From assembly GCA_033557465.1 (NCBI GenBank), contig CM066034.1, forward strand, positions 411,658,159 to 411,722,158: DNA of 64,000 nt. The letters are read 5' to 3'. The position numbers and the translations under genes were made by a program. A model generated the notes under the pieces. That model had not been told where the DNA came from. It did no database searches and worked only from the letters and a program-made list of their open reading frames with translations. Below are positions 9,840 through 22,437 of the stretch, piece after piece (the first letter of the stretch is position 1; each line of letters opens with the position of its first letter). The DNA comes from Ichthyophis bannanicus. Taxonomy: Eukaryota > Chordata > Amphibia > Gymnophiona > Ichthyophiidae.

Positions 9840-11762
9840 CCCAGACCAGATATATTCCATGCTTTAGGGAAAGTGAAAGGGAAGGCCAAAGAACTGCCAG
9901 CACAGTTTAAAGGTGAGGTTAGAGAGGCTGTCATTGCTAAAAAAGCATCTTTTAGGAAATGGAAAAAGGAGCAAAATGACAAAGACAGGAAACAATATAA
10001 GCATGCAAGTTAGATGCAAGGCATTGTTAAGGCAGGGAGTGAGAGAATTTGAAAAGAAGCTTGCCATGGAAGCAAAAACCCATAATGAAATCTTTTTCAA
10101 GTACATTTGTAGCAAAAAATCTATCAGAGAGTCAGTTGAGCAATTGGATGAGAAAGGGGTAAAAGGGGCATTAACGGAGGACAAGGCCATAATGGAGTGA
10201 CTGAATGAATTTTTTGCTTCGATTTTTACTGTAAAAGCTGTAGGGAAGATAAAGGTGCCTGAAATGGTATATAAAGTTCATGTATCAGAAGAATTGAAGG
10301 AAATATCAATAAACCAGGAAGATGTATTACAACTATTTGATAAACTGAAAAGTAGCACCTGGACCAGATGGTATACATCAAAGTATGTTGAAAGAAGTGA
10401 AATATGAGATTGCAGACTACTATTAGTAATCTATGAACTATTATTAAAATCATCTGTAGTACCGGAAGATTGGAAAATGGCCAATGCTTTTTTTTTTTTT
10501 AACACCAATTTTTAAAAAGGGTTCCAGGGGTGATCTGGTGAGCCTGACGTCAGTACCAGGCAAAATGGTATGAAACCATTATAAAGAATAACAAGGAAAG
10601 TCATATCTGTTCTATATTTTTGAAGGTGAGAATAAACAGGTAGACAAAGGTGAGCAGGTTGATATAATATATCTGGATTTTCAGAAAGCCTTTGTCAAGG
10701 TCCCTCATGAGAGACTCTTATCAAAATTAAAAAATAGTGGCACTGGAGGGAGTGTAGTGGATCAGGAACTGGTTAAAAGATAGAAAGCAGAAAGCAGGGC
10801 TAAATGGCCAGTTCTCTCAATGAAGAAAGGTGAATAGTGGAGTACCCCAGGAATCTGTGCTGGGCCCACTGCTTTTTAACATATTCATAAATGATTTGGA
10901 AATGGGAATAATGAGTGAGGTGATCAAATTTGCAGATTGTGAAAAATTGCAAGAGAATCTTGATAAATTGGAATACTGGATGTCCAAATGGCAGATGAAA
11001 TTTAATGTGCACAAGTACAAAGTTGTGCAGCTATGGAAGACCAAGTAAAACTACTGTTACACAATGCAGGGTTCCACATTAGGAACTACCGCCCTGGAAA
11101 AAGATCTAGGTGTCATCTTGGATAATACATTGAAATCCTCCGCCCAGGGTGCAGTGGCAGTCAAGAAAGCAAATAGAATGCTAAGAATCATAAGAGAAGG
11201 AATGGCGAATAAAACTAAGTATATTATGGTAAAGGAGATGGAAAGATACCCCTATGAGGAAAGTCTTAAAAGGTTAGGGCTCTCCAACTTGGAAAGGGGA
11301 TGGCTTATGGGAGATATGATATATAAATTAATGAATGGAGTAAAACGTGTTAATGCTGATCAGTTGCTTGTTCCATCAAAAAGTAGAAAGACTAGGGGAC
11401 ATGCAATGAAGCTACAATGTAACCAATTTAAGACTAATAAGAGAAAATATTTTTTCACTCAACATGTACTTGAACTCTGGAGTTCATTATTGGAGGATGT
11501 GGTAAAAGCTGTTAGTGTAGATGGATTTAAAAAAGGTTTGGACAAGTTTCTGGAGGAAAGGTCCATAAACCATTATTAAAGAGGACTCAGGAAATCCACT
11601 GCTTATCCGGGACAAGCATTGTGAAACCTATGTATATTTTTGGGAACCTGATATGTATTTGTGACCTGGATTGGCCGCTGTTGGAAACAGGATACAAGTC
11701 TTGATGTACCTTGGTCTGATCCAGTATGGCATTCCTTGAGTTCTTATGTTCTTACGAACCCA
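9840..11762 (+). mobile_element. CR1-type LINE, degenerate ORF2 and 3' end
   Basis: Successive frames encode CR1 ORF2 parts. The pre-RT linker is at 9913-10200 (EFEKKLAMEAKTHNEIFFKY). A PIFKKG-like RT finger lies near 10505. DIIYLDFQKAF lies near 10660 and GVPQESVLGPLLFNIFINDLE at 10836-10900. WQMKFNVHKYKV is near 10990 and a C-terminal ANRMLRII...KRKYFFTQH block runs at 11064-11579. The catalytic FADD is damaged (FAD then a deletion). The 3' end finishes with GTTCTTATGTTCTTA, the octamer-type tail of this CR1 family. Many frameshifts and stops show it is dead. CR1-like material probably extends upstream to about 9000 without clear motifs. Confidence 0.75.
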
Positions 11763-12060
11763 GGTTGGTAATATGGCAGGAGCATCCAGGGATCGCTCCT
11801 GCCCCATCAATAAATCACCACCAGGGGCACTTCCTGTGCCAGAGGGATGGGGGTGGTAGGGTTGGAAGGCTGATTTGGAGGCTATCAGGGGCTTCGAAGG
11901 CTAACTTGGGGGGGGGGGGTGTTCAGGGGAATTGGAAGGCTGATTGCAGGGAGCAGGTGGACTGAAAAACTGATTGAGGGGTAGGGGAATTGTGGAAGAT
12001 TGATCAGTGGATGGGGCTGGGTAGGGATGCTGATCTTGGGGGTGGGGGCGGTTTGAAATT
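11762..12060. repeat. G-rich, diverged minisatellite-like tract
   Basis: The plus strand is G-rich with irregular repeats of GGAAGGCTGATT-like units interspersed with G runs (for example at 11860-11870 and 11935-11945). No coding content was found. Confidence 0.45.
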
Positions 12061-12094
12061 ATTGGACATGCTACTGCATGCTGATTGTGCAGTT

Positions 12095-12348
12095 GAACTT
12101 ATTGCCTTCTGTTAAGGAAATGTTAAATGCACCCTGCTATCAGCAGCTGTGACAGTGTGTGGTGAAGTACCATGTGTTATCTCACCATGCAGTCCACACC
12201 TATTTTTTGCCCATAGCCCATTCTGTTCCTGCCCCATAGCATGCAATTAGCACATGAATTTGCACATGCTCGCTATCATTCCTGTGCTGTTAAAATTGCA
12301 GCGCTCATTTGTACACTAATTTCTTAGTGTACTTTAATAAATAAGCCC
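12095..12348. repeat. Relic of a TIR element (GGGGCTTATTTATTAAA family)
   Basis: The right edge reads TTTAATAAATAAGCCCC, the inverted form of a GGGGCTTATTTATTAAA-type terminal repeat. This is similar in layout to the TTTAGTAAACATGCCCC ends of the large TIR elements in this window. No left terminus was found, so this is a fragment. Confidence 0.35.
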
Positions 12349-12359
12349 CATAGTCTAAC

Positions 12360-13690
12360 GATATTTTTATAGAGGACATAAATATATTGAACAGATGTAG
12401 ACAAAGATATAGACATAAAATGCATCTACACTCCTTATATTTCACCATTCTTTAAACTTATATTTACATTTCCTTGACAGTTGAGTGTTCCTAACATTTA
12501 GTTATGTTCATACTGTCAGTGCTGTAAATTTTGAATTATTAAAATGATAAACAGACAATGCACAATATTGGAGGCCACCGATGTATATTAAAATAAAAAG
12601 CCTGCAGGTAAAAAGTGACCATTGTTAGTTACTTGAATCAACTTCCCATTTCTGTGCTCCATAAGCTGTCAACTAAGTGATCCCTCAGCAATTGCGAGCT
12701 CTATTGTAAACAAGACTGTGCTTAGTAGGCTCACCAAAGTGCCTAGCCAGTGCTGTATTTGTTCAGAAGCACTCAAAGCTCACACAGCCCATAACTAATG
12801 TATGCAGCTGTCTGTCTTGGTGACAGGTAGATTGCCTGTAATAGCCTATATTTTCACTCATACTTAAAACACTGAAACAGATATGTCCTGCATTTTGATT
12901 TGACGGGCTGCAGTTATAATAAGAATAAGAAAATAAATGTAGGGTTGCCCTAGATGTATTGCAAGCAGACAAGAGAACATTCATGCTATACACATTCCAA
13001 ATGAGAACAAAAACAGAGCAATTCTCTCTCTTCTACCACTCAAGGATACTGTGGAACTGCAGAGAAATTCAGCATAGAAATGGAAAGACACTTGTTTGTC
13101 TGATATAAGAGCAATTAATTGATAAAGTCATATTGAAAACATGTGCAGGCATCCAGATAGCTGCTCAAAAGAGAAGGATGGTGGGTACAGCACAGCAGAG
13201 CAACAAAAGAATAATAGATGACTCAACTGACCCAAAACTCTTTTAATAAGTCCCTGGAAAAATAATAATGCTATGCAGAATGAACTCTTATAAAGTACGA
13301 CATTGTAAATAGCAAAGATACTTCATGCTTCTTGCTTGCACCCCTCCCTCCCCTTCTCTCCCTCCCAGAGCGGCTCTACTGTATCTGGCTGTGTACATGT
13401 GCCATGACAAAAATGAAGAAAAATGGTGATTCATCAAAAATGGTGATCAACATTTGGTTAACTTTCCCTGGAACTAGCTAAAAATGTCACAGTTCATTGT
13501 GTTTTATTATTAATTGTGAAATTAGTGTGCATCCTGAAAAATTACTTCTTTCATTTTAATTATGATCTTTTTTTGGTCTTTTTTAGGCCTTTTGTAATGC
13601 TTGTAAAACATTTTATCTTGGCTTCCAAAAGAGTATTTTTAAATAATGTACAACAGCACAGCATGGATGATCACAACACAAAGAATAGCT
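12360..13690. other. Repeat-poor non-coding stretch
   Basis: About 1.3 kb without a recognisable transposon, with few CpG dinucleotides and mixed-complexity AT-rich sequence. The open frames are short and lack motifs. It is one of the few blocks that could be ancestral single-copy sequence. I see no splice or promoter signal strong enough to call a gene. Confidence 0.4.
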
Positions 13691-13900
13691 TCAATAAATT
13701 GTATTTACTATGAACCAACATGATTGTGTTTCACCAGAACATGCTTGTATCAGGGGTTACACAATAACTTAAAACATAAAAATATAAACATATAAAAACA
13801 TATACACAAACAATAATAAAATATTTACATGTTATATTTCAAGAATCAATACATATCAAGGAGTAAGAAAACAGAGCATATGAAGAAATAAAACACAAAT
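13690..13900 (-). mobile_element. Old Penelope-like terminal repeat relic
   Basis: The minus strand reads an AT-rich stretch, then ACCCCTGATACAAGC, a spacer, GTGAAACACAATCATG and TTGGTTCATAG, followed by an AATAAA-like context. This order (CCCCTGA, GAAAC, GTTGG, tail) follows the hammerhead-bearing terminal repeats of PLE-1 and PLE-2. The core is mutated. Confidence 0.45.
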
Positions 13901-14240
13901 TGAGAAGAAAAAAAATAATATCATAAATTATATTAGCTAGCAAAATTATCCTAAGGGACAAGTTGGAATCAGGTGAGTCAATAGTTGATAGTAGGGATGT
14001 GCAAAGGAAAAAGTTTGGTGTGGTTAGCTTTTGGATTGATCACCCATAGGTTAGTTTTTGGATACTGAATGATTAATTTCTTTAGTTTCCCATTAAAGTC
14101 ATTCGAACAAGCAATTTTGAACTGTAACACTGCGGTTTTCCTTCCATTTACAATGAAAATTAGTGAATGGATTAAGCATATGGGAAGCTAACAGTCAAAT
14201 CCCCAAATTCCCTAGTGCTTCAGGTACAGCTGAGAATTTA

Positions 14241-14665
14241 GGGTCCGATATTCAGCGGTGGCAGCTATCGCGATTACAGCATCCAGCTGTCACTGCTGAA
14301 CTTTAACCCTAAATCTCCAATGCTGGTGCCTTGATCTGGCCACCATCACTGAATATCCGGCTCAACCAGCAGACCAGGAAGCTAACTGGGCAGCGGCAAT
14401 ATTCAGCCGCTGGCCATTTAATTTTGGTGGCAAACGTTGGGATGGTCTTTTCTGTGCTTAACTTTTGCCACTGAGGGATAACTGGGCAGTTGCTGAATAT
14501 CACACCTGCCCGGTTATCTCCAGGTGCTGCCCACGAAATGCCTCTGGAACACTCCAATACTAACCGGTTAGCGTTTGGATGCAAACCATATTAGTGCCAC
14601 CTAAAGTCCATCTTAGTGGCATTTACACCGTTTGCAGGTCTGCAATGCCTTTGAATATCGGGCCC
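14241..14665. mobile_element. MITE with TIRs and TTA target duplication (Harbinger-like)
   Basis: The left terminus GGGTCCGATATTCA and the right terminus TGAATATCGGGCCC are inverted repeats with one mismatch or so, flanked by TTA on both sides (14238-14240 and 14666-14668). A 3-bp TWA duplication is characteristic of PIF/Harbinger elements. There is no transposase frame, so the element is non-autonomous. Relics of the same family lie at 7.8-8.15 and about 24.93-25.17 kb. Confidence 0.7.
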
Positions 14666-14769
14666 TTAGTTTACTTATTTAAAAACATGGATATCATGAT
14701 AATCACTGACAGTCTGAAGCAGTATTACAAAAGCACAAGAAATATTATAATATTATTATTATATAATTA

Positions 14770-15060
14770 TTAAATATTATTTATTTATTTATTTATTTAT
14801 TTAGCATTTCTTTTATACCGCGCTATTATCATCAGTGCGGTGTACATCAAAACAAACATATGCATTCAGGGTTACTGAAAATGCATTTACATTTGAATAT
14901 ATATGAATAAACTATTTAAAACAAACATAATAAGTAGCATTTCAGAAAGGATGTCTAGTAATAATCTGGAATGTCCAAAGCAGAATGTTCACAAATCAGG
15001 GGGAATGGCAGCAATGAAGGGAGGCATATATAAGTGTCTTCTTTAATCACTCAGTCTCCA
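14770..15060 (-). mobile_element. LINE 3' tail (L2-like), antisense
   Basis: A TTTATTTA run is followed by TTTTATACCGCGCTATTATC and AGTGCGGTGTACATC. The reverse complement is a LINE 3' end with a short hairpin-forming GCGCGGTATA/ACCGCACT segment and an (AAAT)n tail. The same tail occurs at 61.94-62.06 kb and at the end of the LINE at 29.4 kb. Confidence 0.6.
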
Positions 15061-15344
15061 CCTTGAAAAATGAACGTCCATAAACCAGGATATGGAGGCG
15101 GGCCCCATGCTTGCTACACGGGTATAGGCCATTTCACAGAATGTGGACATCCCCAAATCTTGCAGCCTCAAAACGAGCTATTTTGATGTGCCAGCATGAA
15201 GATTTCAGAAAGGGAGTGGCCATGCCAAGAGACTTGCACATCCCAGCCTGCTATTTCAGATACTCAATTGTACAGCAGCAGGCAAGTAAAATATTTGGAG
15301 TACATATTTACTCACAGACTATTTCATGCAGGAAATAACAGTGG

Positions 15345-17310
15345 CGTCCTCTTTAATAATAGTTTATGGACCTTTCCTCCAGGAACTTGTCCAAACCTTT
15401 TTTAAACACAGTTACACTAACAGCTTTTACTACATCCTCCAGTAATGAATTCCAGAGTTTGATTATGTATTTATTTATTTTTATTTTATTTAGTTGTGCT
15501 TATATACCGCTTTTCACTGGGTCAAAGCAGTTTACAGATATATATTAACAGGCACTATGCGTTGAGTGCAAAAATATTTTTTCTTATTAGTCTTAAATGG
15601 GTTACACTGTACTGTAGCTTCATTGCATATCCCCTAATCTTTCTACTTTTTGATGGTGTAAAGAATTGATCTATGGTATCCGTTCCACTCTATTCATTAA
15701 TTTATAGACCACTATCATATCTCCCCTCATCCGTCTCTTTTCTGGGTTGAAGAGCCCTAACTTTTTAAGCCTCTCCTCAAAGGGGTATCCATCCATCCCC
15801 TTTACCATTTTGGTGGCTCTTCTCTGCACCTTTTCTAATTCCACTATATCCTTTTTAAGATGCGGTGACCAGAATTGCACACAATATTCAAGGTGCATTT
15901 GCACCATAAAGTGAAACAAAGGCATTATAATGTCCTTGGTTTTATTCTCCATTCATTTCCATATGATTTCTAGCATTATATTTGTTTTTTGGCGGTGACT
16001 GTGCACTGGGCAGAGCTTTTCAAGCTATTATTCATGATGACGCCCAGATCATTTTCCTGGGTGGTGATTCCATCATCATGTAGCCATAGTTTGGGTTGTC
16101 CTTCCCTAAATGCATAACTTTGCAATGGTTCACATTAAATTTCATCTGCCATTTGGATGCCCAGTCTCCCAATTTTTCAAGGTCCTCTTGCAATGTTTCA
16201 CAATCCTCTTGTTTTTTAACAACTTTGAATACATTTGTGTTATCTGCAAATGTGATCACCTTACTCATTATTCCCATTTTTAGCTCATTTATAATATGTT
16301 AAAAATCAGTGGGCCCAGCACATATATTTGGGGCATTCCACTATTTGCCTTTCTCCATTGAGAAAATTGGCAATTTAGTCCTACTTTCTGTATTCTATAT
16401 TTTAACCATTTCCTAATCCACAATAGTACTCTGCCTTCTATTCCATGACTTTTTAATTCCCCCAAGAGTCTCTCATGAGGGACTTTGTAAAAGGCTTTCT
16501 GAAAATCCAGATACACTATACTGATACTATAAGGTGGATAGTGGGGTTGCACATCCCACCTTCGCTGTAAGCTGCCTCCCGTCCCCACTGCACGTATAGA
16601 GCTGCTGTGCGTGCTGTGGGGGATGGCGGTGGCATGGAGGCAGAGAGTGGGAGGAACACGGGTGAGTCTGGCACCCAGATGTACAGAGCCAATTCCAGTC
16701 ACAGCCCTGTACGCCCTGTGGTACCGGGGGGACCGCCAAACTATTCCACTTTGGAGGTGGAATAATCACTGGCCGCCCTGAAGCATCTGTGGCAAGTCAT
16801 CTGAGTCCCTGCTGTATGATTCGGGGCCCTGCTGCCACCATCAAGGGGCAGTTGCGGGTAAGACTGGTATCATTGGCTGCGGGCAGGCTGTGCCATGGGA
16901 AAGATGTCCCTGCGGCAATGCAGAGGCACGCTGGGCCATCTCCCAGAGTCCGATCCTGCACCCATGGGAATGTGTTGCTCCTGTGGTGCAGAATTGAGTC
17001 CTGACAAGCCTGTCCTGCTCGGGGCTGTCCAGACAACCCAGATGTGCCCCTTGCTGAATTGGTTTCCACATCAACTAGCTCACCTTTATCTACCTGTTTA
17101 TTCACATCTTTTAAAAATATAGCAGATTAGTGAGACAAGACTATACTTATCTAAATCTATGTTGGATTTCTGCCATTAAACCATGATTATATATACATGT
17201 TTAGTAATTTTGCTCTTTCTATTTTGACCAGTACTGACATCAGGCTCACTGGTCTGTAGTTTCCTGGATCACCCCTGGCATTTTTAAAAACTGGCATTAA
17301 CTTGGAATCC
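15345..17310 (-). mobile_element. CR1-type LINE copy B, degenerate
   Basis: On the minus strand the blocks appear in order: RT start region around 17070-17310, VYLDFQKAFYKVPHERLL near 16470-16520, FADNTNVFKVVKK and WQMKFNVNHCKVMHLGK at 16032-16277, LEYCVQFWSPHLKKDIVELEKVQRRATKM at 15671-15952, and the 3' region to about 15345. The catalytic FADD reads FADN here. It is interrupted by an unidentified insert at 16519-17067 and by a LINE/SINE tail at about 15464-15562. Frameshifts separate the blocks. Confidence 0.75.
16519..17067. mobile_element. Unidentified insert within CR1 copy B
   Basis: CR1 sequence stops at about 16518 and resumes at about 17068. The intervening 550 bases are GC-richer and share nothing obvious with CR1. 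Short frames exist on both strands but show no motifs. I could not define terminal repeats or a target duplication. Confidence 0.4.
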
Positions 17311-17469
17311 CGACGAAATTTCTAAGAAAGATAAAAGTAACCCAAATGCCCTTAAGTTCAGAGCTGAAAGATTCCAAATTACCCCTATCAGCTGATAACC
17401 AGATTAATATGAATAAAATAAAACCTCTAAAATGGCTGTATGTAAATGCTAGAAGTTTAAAAAAATAAG

Positions 17470-17688
17470 ATGCCTCAATGTGCCTTCGAGTCAGTCCTGA
17501 CTCCTGGTGACCCAGAAGCTCCTGGGTTTTCTTGGCATTGCCACTGGAAGTAGATTGCCAGGCCTTTCTTCTGAGGCAATGGAGGGTTAAGTGACTTGCC
17601 CAAGGCCACAAGGAGTGCTAGTGGGACTTAAACACTGGTTGCTTGGTTACCAAGCCAGTATTCTAACCACTAGGCTACTCCTCCACTC
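17470..17688 (-). repeat. tRNA-derived SINE
   Basis: Read on the minus strand, it starts with a tRNA-like head (GTAGCCTAGTGGTTAGAATAC, an A box, then a degenerate B box). A MIR-like body block AAGTCACTTAACCCTCCATTG follows. It ends with a tail containing GGTCACCAGGAGTCAGGACTG and CTCGAAGGCAC. The same arrangement recurs at 22438-22656 and about 25785-25980. It sits directly against the transposase-like pseudogene on its right. Confidence 0.7.
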
Positions 17689-17689
17689 T

Positions 17690-19349
17690 TAATTCACCGG
17701 ACAGTTTCTGTTTAATCTGTGGTGAATATACAGCGTTGAAGCAACAGCAGAAATATTACAGACTTTGTGAAAAAAGTATACTTTGCATACTTTGGACTAA
17801 AAATTGGAGATCAAGATAAAGTCTGGGCGCCTCATAAAGTGTGCAAATGGTGTGTTGAGGACCTCCGAAACTGGTTCAAGGGTAAGAAAAAATCTTTTCG
17901 TTATGGGATTCCTATGGTATGGCGAGAGCAAAAGAACCATAGTGACGACTGTTACTTTTGTTCATGTGATGTGAAAGGGTTTAATTCCAAATGGAAGCAT
18001 TCCATTTCATACCCCAATCTTCACTCGGCAATTCGTCCCATCCCCCATGGCACAGATATACCAGTACCCAAGCCCCCTGCTACCTTGGAAGAGATACCTA
18101 GCTCCGATGAAGGTGAAGTCATACCTGAACCAGATGACGAATCAAGTTCTGACTTTGAAGATGATACAAGACCAAAATTGTTTTCTCAGGAGGAGATGAA
18201 TGATTTGGTAAGAGACTTGAATCTTCCCAAAGATGCCGCTGACTTACTCGGATCAAGGCTGAAAAGCAGGAATTTATTGCTGCCAGGAGTGTCATCTTCA
18301 TGGTTCAGACATCATGAAAAGGAGTTTGTTCCTTACTTCGCCCAGGAAGACAAGTTGGTTTATTGCATCAATGTAGAAGGTCTGATGGGTCAATTTAAAA
18401 TCCAATATGATTCAGAGCAATGGCGTCTTTTTATAGATTCTTCAAAAAGAAGTCTCAAAGCAGTTTTACTCCACAACGGTTTTTACGCTTCCATACCTGT
18501 AGGTCATTCCGTACACTTGAAAGAAACTTACGAGAACTTGGAATTGGTTCTTCATAAACTTAAATATGAAGACCATGGTTGGCAAGTGTGTGGGGACTTG
18601 AAGGTCTTGTGCATGCTGTTCGGGAAACAAGCTGGGTATACCAAATATTCTTGTTTTCTGTGTCTATGGGACAGTCGAGACCGACAAATTCACTGGACCA
18701 AGAAGAGTTGGCAGCCGAGGGTGCTAACAGTCGGTGAAAAAAATGTCCTCCGAGAAACTTTAGTACCTTCCCATAAAGTTCTTCTACCACCTCTCCACAT
18801 AAAATTGGGATTGATGAAGCAATTCGTAAAATCACTTTCAAGAGATGGACAATGCTTCAAATACTTGGTCACCAAGTTTCCAGGCCTGTCGGAGGCAAAA
18901 TTGAAGGAAGGTTCATCGGACCAGACATTAGAAGGCTTATAGTTGATCAAGAGTTTGTCAATACCATGACGGATCCTCAAAAAGAAGGGTGGATTGCATT
19001 TAAAGAAGTCGTACAGAAATGTTTAGGCAATAACAAAGATCCTCACTACAAAAAGATTGTCGGACGAATGCTGAAAGCATTTCAAGCTTTAGGTTGCCTG
19101 ATGAGTTTGAAAGAGCATTTCCTCCAGTCCCACCTTGACTACTTTCCTGAAAATTTGGGAGCTGTGAGTAAGGAACAAGGTGAAAGATTCCACCAAGACA
19201 TTAAAAAGATGGAAAGGAGATACCAGGGAAAATGGAGCATTACAATGATGGCAGACCACTGTTGGATGCTTCAGAGAGACATTCCAGATGCTACTCACAA
19301 GCGTAAATGCACCAAGAGGAGCCTCACAAGGAAGAAGAATCGAGTTTAG
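17690..19349 (+). pseudogene. DDE-transposase-like gene of a multicopy metazoan family, frameshifted
   Basis: An N-terminal fragment at about 17700-17765 (SFCLICGEYTALKQQQ) continues after a frameshift into a 391-codon frame from 17767 and, after a second frameshift near 18890, into a frame ending at 19349. Features: CX2C zinc-type pairs (CLICG; CKWC; CYFCSC), GDQDKVWAPHK, IPMVWREQKNH, an acidic linker (residues about 105-140), FIDSSKRSLKAVLLHNG (candidate first D), CGDLKVLCML (candidate second D), YTKYSCFLCLWDSRDRQ (further CX2C), and EQGERFHQDIKKMERRYQGKW (candidate E). From memory, near-identical motif orders occur in uncharacterised multicopy proteins of insects and cnidarians. I cannot name the superfamily. 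An AATAAA lies 50 bases downstream. The frameshifts make it inactive. Confidence 0.65.
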
Positions 19350-22300
19350 TGTGTAGGTGAGCTCATTTCAGTTCAAAAAAGGATTTTCATGAAAATATTG
19401 TAATAAAACTTTAATTTTATAAGTCTATCTGTACAGTGTGATGGTGAACAGTCAGTCTATAAAGGATCTTGGGGGGTCTGCAAGCTGAGGACAGGAAGGT
19501 GCAGTGTGTGTTGCACAGCTAGAACATGACATATGTATGTTTCCCAATGCACAGGAGATACTTGGTGACGCTCCTGGTGCTGTTGGTGCATTTGCAGGTG
19601 ACTGTACGCCATCCAACATGCAGTGGTCTGGGGTAGGTGGACCGACAGCTACATTGTCTGTGACGGCAGTCAGGGGGAATACATGTCCTCAGTGATCTAT
19701 CATATTGTACATATGTTGTGGTTCACCTCTTTTCCCTGCACCTCCATACCCCATATCTTGCTGTTGGCACACATATCCCCATGTGTTCCTGTCCAGTATG
19801 TCTTCTGCAACACTGTCTCTGGGACATGTCCAACAAAGCTGCATGTGTATGGAGGTCCTAGGTGTTTGAGTGGTGGCCTACACGTGCACCCTTCCCCGAC
19901 ATTGTACCATCAGCCAACACCAGTGCATCATTGCATTTCACAGGGCCTTTCTGTCTACAAATCTCTACTTGTGCACATACAAGCCATATGCTACTGCTGG
20001 CATGCTCACCTTAGCATACTGTGTGGGTGTGTGTTTTTGGGTTGGCTGTGTGATGATACAGTGTGCAGGCATTTTACATTATCATGTGGTGTGAGGGATC
20101 TGTACACCTGGGGGGCGGTGTTGACTGTGCTATCTCTACCTTACTGCTGTTTACCGTGTGAACATTGTGGACATGTGTTGTGTGTTGGGAGCAGAACTGT
20201 GTCTTGTGTTCTGACAGACCACTGTTGACCAGCATTTTTGTATCACAGATATCGCCATAATGTGGACATGCATCAACAGTGGCGTGACATGGTGACATGG
20301 TGATTCTACACATTTTGATGACATTGTCTCCCTTCACTGTGACCTGTTGTGGCCTTTGAGTGACTCAGGGGATCCGAGACATACACTTGATGCAAACACA
20401 AGGTAGTTTGCACCTTTGTTCTTTTGTGAATGACATCAGCCTTTACATGTTAATGATTTACTGTTTGTTTCATATACATTTCCTGTTGGCTCTCTGTTCA
20501 TGAACACTGATGCACATAGGGTGGAGCTGTGAAACGCCTGTGTAACATGGGCATGGACATGACCATATCCATGTGACACCTGCGTCTGCGGTTCCAATTC
20601 AAAATGTCCCCAACATGCAGTGTGTTTTGTGTTTTGATCATGTCATGTTTGCCTGTGTCCCTTTATTATGTGCATCTTAATGTTTGACTCTCTGCAATTT
20701 GTGCTGATGTTGCAAGCAGCATACCAATACATTTATCCTCTTCTAACACAGGGCAGAGAACAAACCAGACACATCTATTACAATGCATCCGGCGTCGCCA
20801 TCATCCACCTGTTGGGGGACACAACACCATGGAACTATCCCTGGGAAATGGTGCCATAGGATGTTTGACCTCTGCAAGTGGGACACATGCCTAGGATAGA
20901 CAGTATTATTGTTGGAGTGCTACTTTGGCCATAACAGACCTGTCCAACACACTGTTGCTGCCGTGCTCTGGCTGGGAATCGTGTTCATCGCAGGAGACAC
21001 ACATGACCTTTCAAGTACTTTGGCATATTGGGATGTGACACTTGACTGTGCATGTCCAGGGTTTCAAGGACAGTCTTAACCTGACCTGTTGGATTGCAGA
21101 TACACTTTGCACTTTGGACACTGTGTACTGGTCCCCACGTGTGCAGCACAGACTGACATTGTCACTGTATGTTGTACATTCCTCCAACATTGTGTTGTTG
21201 TTTTGTTTTGGCCATGTGTGTGACATGGAACACAGGATATGCTCATCTGTTTGGTTCAACACAAGCATACAGCCATGCGTGTGGCATAGGGGGAGCAATG
21301 GAGAGGTCCTGTTGTCAATGTCCACCTACTCTCCACCTGGACATGATACAGTTTTTGCCACAACAGCGCTTTAATGCACACCAACATCTTGGATTGATGT
21401 TTTCACTCACCAAGGGTGTTTCCGTGCATGTGTGGCATCACTATATCATGTTGAAATGTACACGGTGCATATGCATATGACTGACTATGTTGGGGAAACA
21501 CAGCATGTGGCAATATGGCTTCTGTGTGGTTTACTGTAACATGTTTGCCCTTAATTTCCATCTCTATATACTGGTTATTGTGTTTGTTTACTGTACAGAC
21601 GTGACGCTCAACATTGATTTACAAACCTTGCATTGCATGTCTGCACTCCTATTTATCCCCTCAGGTAACGACACTCATATTGCCCCGTTATATTTGGAGT
21701 GTCTCAGTGTGAGTGTCCATTGTCTTCCTTCAATTGTGCATTCCATGTACCGTGATATATGTGTACAGACACTGTATCCACACCAACCAGTGCAGGGAGA
21801 CCTCCTGCATAGTGTTATCTCTTCATGTTTCTGCAGGTAGCTTCTTTTGAATTCTCTCTGTGTTCATGTGTCTCTGCTACCTGTTAGCATATCCTCATTG
21901 TGCATTTGACGATTGTTTAGGGTTACATTGTTGCAGCTTTGATTCCTATATCAGGCATTATGTGACAGCTGAAACATAACTTTCGATATGTGTTTTTAAA
22001 CTTACAACATTTTAACAACATATGCTGTTTTCATTTGTGTGCCTCCTGTGTTGCCAGATAGATATGTTTTGAAGAACAGATCAAGACTGATGTGTGTTGG
22101 GCCCTCATCATGCACCGCCTACTGTCTACATGCACACATATGTAAGTAACACATTTGAGGCATGCAGCAGCATGTGGGGGATGGGGGCCTAATGCATACT
22201 GCACATCATGCACCGGATGCACATTATGTCTCCTGCCCATCATTTGTAGATGGGCCAGTGACCTTCTGTAGGATGTGGGTTGCTGCCCTGCTATATGTGT

Positions 22301-22437
22301 TTTCCGTTTTTCACCTGGGATCCACTCACCTTGATATTATGATGGTGGTATCTACACTATCTGTGATGATTAACCAAAATAAAAATATGTGTATGACATA
22401 CATTTGTCTCTGCTGCTGCTTGATCATGCTGACAAAC

